Below are positions 12,525-19,879 of a DNA stretch of 64,000 nt, piece after piece; position 1 is the stretch's first letter; the number at the start of each line of letters is the position of its first letter. The stretch spans positions 101,242 through 165,241 of the forward strand of contig NZ_JAHRIB010000156.1 in NCBI RefSeq assembly GCF_019090165.1, read 5' to 3'. Made by a program: the position numbers and the translations under genes. The notes under the pieces are model-generated. The model worked only from the letters and a program-made list of their open reading frames with translations, had not been told where the DNA came from and made no database searches. Origin of the DNA: Streptomyces sp. BV286. GTDB taxonomy: Bacteria > Actinomycetota > Actinomycetes > Streptomycetales > Streptomycetaceae.

Positions 12525-13688
12525 CTACTGAGTGGCGGGCAACGTCGCCCATGCTTTGAGCGGCGCGGGTACTTGGAACCCGGACTTGGGACTCGCACCC
12601 ACTCCGATGCGCTGGTTTTCCAGTGCGTAGCGGTCGACGGCTGCAGCGCATTTGTTGCGCCACCACGTCTTACGCTCGGAGCCGGCTCGGTAGCTTGCCA
12701 TGTCGCTGACCCATGCGCCCCAGGTGTGGATGTTGTGGTTCTCGGCCTCACGCCGCGTTTCGCCGTCGGAAAGGTAAAACCTGTCGAGGCTGCGCCCGTC
12801 GCACTCCTCGCAGTCGCAGGTTGCCGGATCGGAATTGCCGTAGACCTTGGACAAGAACTCGGCGCCCTTGAAGCACATCAACTGCGGCATCAGGATGTGC
12901 GGGTACGTGGGGCCGCCACCGCGCTTACCTACCTGGGCCTTCTCGTCGGGCGGTATCGCGTGGCGGAGCGAGCTCTGGACGCCGATTCCCGCGCACAGGG
13001 CGCCGTGCGCCATCACGTCGAGAGCTGCGAGGTCTGTGCGCAGCAGTGACATGTACTCGACCTCGGTGAACAGCCTGCGCAAGTTGGCCGGGATGTCCTT
13101 CGTCTGTCCCAGTGGGTCGAACTGGCGGAAGAGGATGACTGCCTTCGGGTGACGGATCTTGTCGCAGACCGCGATCAGTTGGCCGATGTTCTCCCGGCTC
13201 AGCCAGGTGACATCGATCGGAAGGGAGACCAGCGTGTCGGCTCGCTCGATCCGGTTGGCTTCCCGCATTACCCCTTTGAGGGCACGGGAGTTCGCCGGCG
13301 GTATGTAGCCGGTGGGTGTCAGTGCGGCGGTTGCCCCTCGAGCCTTCTGGAAGTTCAGCGAGGTGTCCACGGCGGCGAACAGTTCGTCGGGAGGAGCCAT
13401 GAACGGCTCCTCCGCCGTTGCCGTGTACGTGGTGTACACGGCGCTGTCGATCAGCAGAGTGCCCTGGTAGCCGACGTCGGCGCGGAGCTGGAAGGCGCGT
13501 GCGTCGGCGTTGGCGCCGGTCATGACCACGCCGCTCAGGCTGTCATCGAGGGCCGGGCGAGGTCGGGGAGTGTGCTGGGCATGTTCGTGCAGTAGTACCC
13601 GGCCCTGCAGGAGCGGCACCGCGGCCACGGTGTGGTCGAGCGTCTTCACGGCGGGCGGTCGTGGCCTGGGATCGGGAGCGTTGCTCAT
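12525..13688 (-). CDS. Conserved hypothetical protein with tRNA-guanine-transglycosylase-like zinc motif
   Basis: 387 residues. Near the C-terminus, C291-x-C293-x2-C296 followed by H318 or H321 (CDCEECDG ... ENHNIHTW) matches the C-x-C-x2-C-x(n)-H zinc site of TGT/ArcTGT/DpdA base-exchange enzymes. Preceding segments look like barrel strands (GTLLIDSAVYTTY, LVSLPIDVTWL, AVILFRQFDPLG, VEYMSLLRTDL, GIGVQSSLRH). Overall similarity to canonical TGT is weak, so a role in base modification of tRNA or DNA is a hypothesis. The XRE/ImmA gene lies immediately upstream on the same strand (3-bp gap), so the two probably form one operon. Confidence 0.7.
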   Translation of the reverse strand: MSNAPDPRPRPPAVKTLDHTVAAVPLLQGRVLLHEHAQHTPRPRPALDDSLSGVVMTGANADARAFQLRADVGYQGTLLIDSAVYTTYTATAEEPFMAPPDELFAAVDTSLNFQKARGATAALTPTGYIPPANSRALKGVMREANRIERADTLVSLPIDVTWLSRENIGQLIAVCDKIRHPKAVILFRQFDPLGQTKDIPANLRRLFTEVEYMSLLRTDLAALDVMAHGALCAGIGVQSSLRHAIPPDEKAQVGKRGGGPTYPHILMPQLMCFKGAEFLSKVYGNSDPATCDCEECDGRSLDRFYLSDGETRREAENHNIHTWGAWVSDMASYRAGSERKTWWRNKCAAAVDRYALENQRIGVGASPKSGFQVPAPLKAWATLPATQ

Positions 13689-13691
13689 GAA

Positions 13692-14764
13692 TCACCTCGC
13701 AGAAGGGTCCGGCACGTCCTTGTGTCCGGGCGGAGAAGAAGCGCACAAGTAGATCTCGTGGAACTCCTCACGACCCAGGCCCGCCAGATGAGCGGTCTCG
13801 GTCGCACTGAGGTGGTGCTGTCCCTCAAGCCGGGTGACGGCCTGAGCGATATGGCGCGGGGTCTCGCGCCGGATGACGATTGGTTCGTTGGTGCGGTAGC
13901 CGAGTGCGGACAACTCGACCATGAGCGTGCGGTACTGCCATTCGCTGATCACGCCCAGGTCCGTGGCCCGCCGAATGAGGGCGGCCATGGAGACCCCCCA
14001 GCGGGCTTTGAGGTCCATGAGGCGGGCGACGTCGATGCCGGGCTTCAGCTCTCCCAGGATCACCTCGTGCGGCATGAGGAACTCGGCGGCGAACCGGTCG
14101 GCCTGGGCCTCTTGTGTACGTCCCTCGCCTGGTTCGCGGTGCATGATCAGATGGCCCAGCTCGTGAGCGAGGCTGAAGCGTGAACGGTCACCAGGAGCAG
14201 TGGAGTTGAGGAGTATCAGCGGCGCCCGGTCGTGCGGCCACTGACTGACGGCGTCGAGTTCGGTGGTGCCCAGATCGCGGACTACGACCAGGGCGCCGGC
14301 GTGTTCGAGCAGCGCAACCAGGTCGTCGATGGGGCCGACGGGAACGTTCCACTCTTCGTGCAGCGTCTCCGCTGCGTCCGCGGGTGTGTCGAAGTCGTTG
14401 ACCTCAATGTGCCTGAACCGGTGAGGATGACGGAGGGCCGCCGCCCGCGTTACCGCTTCGACCTGGAGGCGGGTGAGCGCCAGCGTCGCATGGATTCGGC
14501 GCAGCGCGGGGGCGCCGAGTGAGGCCCGCTTGCGGTGGTGTATCAGCCCAATACCTGCCCCGGCCGTATCGGCGGCCTGGCACAGCATTTCGGGTGTGAA
14601 GCGAAGCGCGGCGGCGAACAGGAGGACCCGCTCGGCCCGGACCGGGATGCGTCCGGCTTCGGCCCGGCTTACGTACCCCTGCGTGATGCGGTCGCCCTCC
14701 ACGCGCGACATCTGCTCGGCAAGTTCGGACTGGGTCCCGCCAGCAACTCCTCGTGATCACTCAC
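13692..14764 (-). pseudogene. XRE/ImmA-IrrE-type metallopeptidase regulator, apparent frameshift near the start
   Basis: A 339-codon frame (13692-14711) holds an HTH part (YVSRAEAGRIPVRAERVLLF), the metallopeptidase motif HELGH at 183-187, and the third ligand region EAQADRFAAEFLMP near 201. ImmA/IrrE peptidases cleave partner repressors. The frame starts mid-HTH. Upstream the same frame continues GGTQSELAEQ, the missing HTH start, but has no start codon before a stop. The only good start, GTG 14764 with GGAGGT five bases before it, encodes SDHEELLAG in another frame. One missing base around 14735-14742 would join them. It is either a real loss-of-function mutation or a sequencing error; translation from ATG 14711 would give a protein with a crippled HTH. 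Confidence 0.75.
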
Positions 14765-15000
14765 GGTCCACCTCCAAACCTCGCAAGTCTCAACGCCCCT
14801 GAGGATACACGATTTTATCCCTCAAAATATTCCGGACATGATCCGTGAGGTGTCATGCCTTCAGGGATACCACGCACCACTGACAGTCCAACTGACTGTC
14901 TGTTGAGGGTTGTTGGGTGGGATAGGGCTTCACGTGCATCATCCGCTGGAGACGGTGGATCGCTGCGCAGATCAGGAGGTCGCTTCGCGGAGAGGCGCAG

Positions 15001-15275
15001 GGTTGCTGCATCGCGTTCGTCACGGCTGTTGCTCTGCTGATCGCGGTGGGGGACAACCCGGAACGGCTGGGCAGCGAGGCGTCGTTCGCCGGTTCGTGCG
15101 GAGTCAGTCCCGTCGAGCGTTCCTCGGGGCGCCGGCAGTTCCGCGCCTCAATCGCGGCGGTGACCATCAGGCAAACGCCGCCGTCCACTGGATCGTGTTC
15201 ACCCGCCTGCGGGTCGGCCCGCGCACCCAGGACTACTACGAGCGCCGGATCAAGGAGGGCAAGACCGCCGCTCGG
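15001..15275 (+). pseudogene. C-terminal fragment of an IS110-family transposase
   Basis: Reads GDNPERLGSEASFAGSCGVS then SSGRRQFR in one frame, then shifts near 15150 to RLNRGGDHQANAAVHWIVFT and RTQDYYERRIKEGKT in another. This is the C-terminal Tnp_20 (serine-containing) domain of IS110/IS116 transposases. The N-terminal DEDD domain is absent and the frame is broken, so it is inactive. Confidence 0.75.
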
Positions 15276-15331
15276 ACCTTCGGGGCACAATGGCTTTCAG
15301 CTGTAGCCGCTGTGCTCTGGGGAGGGGCGTC

Positions 15332-16345
15332 GTGGAGTTCAGGAAGAGAACGCTGGAAAGACTTGGCGACCTCATCTGTGGAAACCTCGGTGCTGATGCC
15401 CCTCAGGGGGATGCTGAGCCCCCGTACTTTCCTTATCGGTCGAGCAAGTACATCACCGACTTCTTTGGCGAGCTCGACATGGACTGGGAACACGACGGCT
15501 CGACGCGACATCGCTGGGTCGCGGGCGTGCTTGCGCAGTTGCTGGGGGAGTCACACGATGGTCCCGCGCACCCGCCGGAGTCCTTCTGTCGGGTGATCGA
15601 CCACTTGATGGACCCGGCGGATGCGCTCAATGAGGGACGCGACCGGACCAATGCCTTGCGTCAGCTGAACGACGCGCTCTTGCGGGAGGGCTTCGAAGCC
15701 TTCTACGCGGAAGACAAGCACTGCTACCTGCGGCACATCGGAACGAGCACCGTCTCGACGCTGGTCCAGAATCCGCACCGTCCCCTGAGCGTCGCCGAGA
15801 TGCAGCGGCGTTCTGGTCTCGCTGCCTTCCTGGAAACCTGCAGCGAGGATGCGCTCATCGAGGAAGTGCTGCTACCACTGTTCCGGCAGCTGGGGTTCCA
15901 TCGCATTACCGCGGCCGGACATCGGGACAAGGCGTTGGAGTACGGCAAGGACATCTGGATGCGCTACACCTTGCCGACGCAGCACTTCCTGTACTTCGGC
16001 ATCCAGGTGAAGCGCGGCAAGCTGGATGCGACAGGGCGGTCCAGGTCAGGAAACGCCAATATCGCGGAGATCCATAACCAGGCGTTGATGATGCTGGCGC
16101 ACGAGATTTTCGATCCCGAGACCAATCGTCGCGTTCTCGTGGACCACGCGTTCATCGTGGCCGGCGGGGAAATCACGAAGGCGGCGCGCAACTGGCTGGG
16201 GAACGCCTTGGACGCCGCGAAGCGGAGTCAGATCATGTTCATGGATCGCGACGACATTCTGAACCAGTTTGTTGTGAGCAACCTGCCGCTTCCGGTAGAT
16301 GCTGCGCAGCCGGATGTTCCGTTCTCCGGTGGAGCACCGTTCTGA
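15332..16345 (+). CDS. Putative PD-(D/E)XK nuclease with N-terminal AbiJ-like domain
   Basis: 337 residues from GTG 15332, behind GGAGGGG (15321-15327). The C-terminal half has ALIEEVLLPLFRQLGF, then EYGKDIW (D207) and GIQVKRGK (Q225, K227), the D...QxK pattern of Mrr-like restriction-fold nucleases. The N-terminal half (FRKRTLERLGDLI, FFGELDMDWEHDGSTRHRW, NALRQLNDALLREGFEAFY) resembles the N-terminal domains of AbiJ-type abortive-infection proteins; this similarity is judged by eye. It lies between two partial IS110 copies in a low-GC island. A role in phage or plasmid defence is a reasonable inference; cofactor and target are unknown. Confidence 0.72.
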   Translation: MEFRKRTLERLGDLICGNLGADAPQGDAEPPYFPYRSSKYITDFFGELDMDWEHDGSTRHRWVAGVLAQLLGESHDGPAHPPESFCRVIDHLMDPADALNEGRDRTNALRQLNDALLREGFEAFYAEDKHCYLRHIGTSTVSTLVQNPHRPLSVAEMQRRSGLAAFLETCSEDALIEEVLLPLFRQLGFHRITAAGHRDKALEYGKDIWMRYTLPTQHFLYFGIQVKRGKLDATGRSRSGNANIAEIHNQALMMLAHEIFDPETNRRVLVDHAFIVAGGEITKAARNWLGNALDAAKRSQIMFMDRDDILNQFVVSNLPLPVDAAQPDVPFSGGAPF

Positions 16346-16689
16346 TCTGAGTCACCGGCTGTGAACCGCCAGTGGTTCCGCCGCTCGGAGAGAGCGATGT
16401 GTGTAGACGTGGCTGGTGGCGGGGAATGGATATCGGTGAGCACCGCAGCAGCGCCGGGGACTGACTCTTGACATCTCTGGACCGAAGTGTCCTTACCATC
16501 CTGTGTCGTTTGCGGGGCGGCGCGGCAGCTCAAACGTGGGTTCGGGCAAGCGTGTCTGGAGCACTGTCTTGCGTGGTGCACCTGCAATGTCTCACTGGTG
16601 ACCGCTTGTCCGGGCCGACGGAGCGTGGTGGCGCTGAGACCTTCGACGGGAGTGGAAGAGCGATCGATTCGCCAGACCGTGCCCCTGCT
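16346..16689. other. Non-coding stretch before the IS110 fragment
   Basis: No supported gene. The right part probably contains the degenerate left end of an IS110-family element. A short inverted pair (GAACCGCCAGTGGTTCCG) follows the nuclease stop and may be a weak terminator. Confidence 0.4.
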
Positions 16690-16976
16690 CCGAATGCTGA
16701 TGAAGCGGTTCTCGGGGTGGACACGCACCGAGATTTTCACGTTGCGGCTGTGCTTTCGCTGAACGGGAGGACTCTGGGCATCGAACGCTTCCCAGCGACT
16801 TCGAGCGGCTACGGTCAACTTGTACGGTGGGCCCTTCAGTTGGGTGCCGTTCGGCGTGCCGGAGTGGAGTCTTCGGGAAATTACGGAGCGGCCCTGTCCC
16901 GGTATCTGCTGTCGCAAGGCATCGAGGTCTTTGAGGCGCCAGGACCTGGGCGTGCGGCTCGCCGCCGACGTGCTAA
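16690..16976 (+). pseudogene. N-terminal fragment of an IS110-family transposase
   Basis: The frame encodes the DEDD-domain start VLGVDTHRDFHVAAVLSLNG, then GVESSGNYGAALSRYL and GRAARRRRAK, and then ends at the boundary of the IS5-type element. The catalytic core beyond the first acidic residues and the whole C-terminal domain are missing. It is in the same orientation as the C-terminal fragment at 15001 but in the reverse order around the nuclease gene. Confidence 0.75.
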
Positions 16977-17924
16977 GAGGGCATCTGATCAATGTTCAGG
17001 TTGTTCTGTCTGATTCGCCGGTTTCGATTCGCCAGGTTGGTGTGGATTCTCCGGTGAGCTCGCGGCTGGTTTTGTTAGCCATCGCCCAGTGGACCATCGC
17101 GCGGGATCGCTGGGGCAGTGCTTCGTAGTCCCGGACGAGGCGCCGGTGCTGCATGAGCCAGCCGAAGGTTCGCTCGATCACCCAGCGTTTCGCCTGGGGT
17201 TGGAACCCCTTGCCGGTAGGCCGTTTCACGACCTCAACGTCGATTCCCCTCGCGGCTCCGTGCTGGAAGACGCTGTTCTGGTATCCGCCGTCGGCCCAGA
17301 CCTTCGTCACGCTGGGATGGGAGGCGGCCAGCTCGTCGAGCAGGCGTTTCCCGCCGGTCGAGTCGTGCACCGAGGCGGCCGTGACAATGACGGCCAGGAC
17401 CAGGCCGAGCGTGTCCGTGGCCACGTGGCGCTTACGCCCTTTGATTTTCTTGCCGGCGTCGATGCCCTGGCTGGTCTCAGCGACATTCGCCGAGGTCTTC
17501 ACGCTCTGCGCGTCCACCACCGCCGCGGTCGGCTCCGCACGACGGCCATGAAATCGGCGGGCCTTGTCGCGTAACAGGTCGTGGACCTGCTGGGTGGTGC
17601 CGTCGGCTTCCCACTTCGCGAAGTAGTCATAGACGGTCTTGTACGGCGGGAAGTCGTGCGGCAGGTACTCCCACGGGATGCCAGTGCGGTTGACATAGAG
17701 GATGGCGTTCACGATCTCCCGCAGATCATGCACCCGAGCCGCGGTGCCTGGACCGGTGCGAGCGGCCCGCCATGCCACGAACACGGGCTCGATTAATGCC
17801 CAACGGGCATCGGAGACATCACTGCGATAAGGGCGTCGAGAACTCACGAGTCACGCAACGACTCACCGTTGCCGCAGTCACTTCGAACGCACCAAATCAC
17901 CTGTAAACCAGATCAGTTGCCCTC
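16977..17924 (-). mobile_element. Complete IS5-family insertion sequence
   Basis: 948 bp bounded by near-perfect inverted repeats, GAGGGCATCTGATC at 16977-16990 and GATCAGTTGCCCTC at 17911-17924 (13 of 14 match). It is flanked by a direct repeat TAA (16974-16976 and 17925-17927), matching the 3-bp TNA duplication known for the IS1031 subgroup of IS5. It contains one intact transposase gene. Intact ends plus target duplication indicate a recent, potentially active insertion. Confidence 0.88.
16996..17847 (-). CDS. IS5-family transposase (DDE type)
   Basis: 283 residues. The N-terminal Tnp_IS5 domain shows SDVSDARWALIEPVF and NAILYVNRTGIPWEYLPHDF. The DDE catalytic domain shows the first Asp in AAVVDAQSVKTSAN, the second in KVWADGGYQN, and the Glu in RWVIERTFGWLMQHRRL. 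The family is usually 260-290 residues, so it is full length. It is the only gene in the element and reads inward from the right inverted repeat. Confidence 0.92.
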   Translation of the reverse strand: MSSRRPYRSDVSDARWALIEPVFVAWRAARTGPGTAARVHDLREIVNAILYVNRTGIPWEYLPHDFPPYKTVYDYFAKWEADGTTQQVHDLLRDKARRFHGRRAEPTAAVVDAQSVKTSANVAETSQGIDAGKKIKGRKRHVATDTLGLVLAVIVTAASVHDSTGGKRLLDELAASHPSVTKVWADGGYQNSVFQHGAARGIDVEVVKRPTGKGFQPQAKRWVIERTFGWLMQHRRLVRDYEALPQRSRAMVHWAMANKTSRELTGESTPTWRIETGESDRTT

Positions 17925-18046
17925 TAACACCGGCAACCCGGCCACCGTTTCGCTTCGAGTCCCAACACACCTCGAAGTTGATCACGGTGGCCGTCTCACG
18001 TCACCACACCATCGACCAAGATCACGCCATGCGGCTGTAGTACTGA

Positions 18047-19777
18047 TCAGCCGGTTTCTCCTGCGCTCGCGGACTGCGCGTACGCCGCGACGCGGCTGAG
18101 GTGGTGAGCGCCGTAGGCGTTGGCTTCGGATATCCGGCGGTGGCTCTGGTCGGAGGTGTCGTCGTGGGTGTCGAGGACGGCCTGGAGCGTTCGGACGTGG
18201 ATCCAGCCTCCGAGGACCAAGCCCCACATCTTGAGATAGGGGACGCCGCCGGCATGGGCGTCACGTCGGCGGCCCTCGGCTGCGTGGTCCAGCAGAAGGG
18301 CGGTGACGTCTCGAATCGAGGCGAGGGACCGCGTCATTCGCTCGGCCGTCGCGACGGCTACCGGGTGCTCGGCTTCGGCCAGATGCCGGACATCGGTCTC
18401 GATCATGTCGAGCACGCGGGAGGCGGTGCCGGCTCGATCTCGCAGAATCTTGCGGCCGAGGAAGTCGTTGGCCTGGATCGCGGTGGTGCCTTCGTAGATC
18501 GCAGCGATGCGGACGTCGCGGTAGTACTGGGCGACGCCGGTGTCCTCGATGTAGCCGGCGCCGCCATGGACCTGGACGGCCTCGGAGGTGATCCCGATGG
18601 CTTCCTCGGTTAGCCAGCCCTTCACGACGGGGGTGAGGAAGTCGGTGAGCTCGAAGCTCTCGGCGTCGCCGGCGAATGCTCGGTCGAGGTGGATGCTGGT
18701 CTGCAGCATCAGCCCACGCATGGCGGTGATGATGCCGGCCGACGAGGACAACAGGCGCGCTACGTCGGGGTGGCGGGCGATGGGTGTGCCTTCGGGCTCG
18801 TCCATGACCCTGCCTTGGACTCGATGGTGGGCGTAGTGGTGAGCCGCCTGGTGGGCGCGGTCGGCGATGCCGAGTGCCCAGATGCCGGCGCCGAGGCGGC
18901 TGAGGTTCATCATCACGAACATCGCCGGGAGTCCCCGGTTCAGCTCCCCCAGGAGAAAGCCGGTTGCGTCCTCGTACTGCAGAACGCAGGTCGGGCTGCC
19001 TTTGATGCCCATCTTGTGCTCGAGTGCGATGGGGGTAACCCCGTTCGCGCGGCCCGGGCGGCCGTCGGCGTCGGGAAGAAACTTGGGGACGATGAACAGT
19101 GACAGTCCCCGTAGCCCTGCCGGTGCGTCCGGCGTTCGAGCGAGCACAAGGTGCACGATGTTCTCGGTCAGGTCGTGGTCGCCCCAGGAGACGTAGATCT
19201 TCTGACCGCTCACCCGCCATGTCTGATCGTCCTGAGGGGAAGCGAGGGTGCGGATTGCGGCGAGATCCGAGCCGGCCTGGGGCTCCGTCAGGTTCATCGT
19301 GCCGGTCCAGCGGCCTTCGACCATCGGCTCGAGGTAGACGGCTTTCTGCTCGGGTGTGCCGGACCAGGAGATTGCGGCGACGGCGCCTTGGCTCAGTCCG
19401 CCGCACATGGCGAATGCAGGGTTCGCAGCGCTCCACAGTTCGGTGAGAGCTGCCGAGACGATGCGGGGAGCGCCGCCGCCGCCAGCGTCGACCGGTGCAC
19501 CTACGCTGCTCCAGCCCGCCCCGGTGAACTTCGCGTAGGCCTCGCGCATGCCGGGTGCGGTGACGACCTGCCCGTTCTCGATGCGCGCTGCGACCCGGTC
19601 GCCGGAGACGTTGGTGTCCTGCAGGACCTCGGCGGCCAGTTGGGCGGCCGGCCGCAGAATGGCCACGACGTCGTCGATGTCGTATTCGCCGTGGGTCACG
19701 TCCGCCAGGTGCTCGGCGCCGTTCATGACGTGGCGCAGGAAGAACTCGTACTCATCGACCGGTGGGTTGTAGCTCAT
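18047..19777 (-). CDS. Acyl-CoA dehydrogenase
   Basis: 576 residues; FAD-dependent alpha,beta-dehydrogenation of an acyl-CoA thioester. Motifs: N-terminal helical domain, MNLTEPQAGSDL in the FAD/substrate region, EHKMGIKGSPTCVLQYEDA, and the C-terminal RIAAIYEGTTAIQANDFLGRK, whose Glu (near 425) is the usual catalytic base. The C-terminal extension (KMWGLVLGGWIHVR) is typical of the AidB/FadE5-like long acyl-CoA dehydrogenases. ATG 19777; no strong ribosome site. Downstream of the dienoyl-CoA reductase-like gene in the same direction, so the two probably act on the same unsaturated or branched acyl-CoA. Confidence 0.93.
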   Translation of the reverse strand: MSYNPPVDEYEFFLRHVMNGAEHLADVTHGEYDIDDVVAILRPAAQLAAEVLQDTNVSGDRVAARIENGQVVTAPGMREAYAKFTGAGWSSVGAPVDAGGGGAPRIVSAALTELWSAANPAFAMCGGLSQGAVAAISWSGTPEQKAVYLEPMVEGRWTGTMNLTEPQAGSDLAAIRTLASPQDDQTWRVSGQKIYVSWGDHDLTENIVHLVLARTPDAPAGLRGLSLFIVPKFLPDADGRPGRANGVTPIALEHKMGIKGSPTCVLQYEDATGFLLGELNRGLPAMFVMMNLSRLGAGIWALGIADRAHQAAHHYAHHRVQGRVMDEPEGTPIARHPDVARLLSSSAGIITAMRGLMLQTSIHLDRAFAGDAESFELTDFLTPVVKGWLTEEAIGITSEAVQVHGGAGYIEDTGVAQYYRDVRIAAIYEGTTAIQANDFLGRKILRDRAGTASRVLDMIETDVRHLAEAEHPVAVATAERMTRSLASIRDVTALLLDHAAEGRRRDAHAGGVPYLKMWGLVLGGWIHVRTLQAVLDTHDDTSDQSHRRISEANAYGAHHLSRVAAYAQSASAGETG

Positions 19778-19879
19778 GGCGGTTCTCACCATTCTCGACG
19801 TGTGGACAGGGGCGGTTCGGCGCAGCGCCGCACCGTTCGGGAGGTTTGTTCAGGGACCGTGCTGAACCGCGGGCCGCGG

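Noticed and set aside
14853..15290. 145-codon minus-strand frame
   Set aside because: Antisense to the IS110 C-terminal fragment, which is recognised on the plus strand.
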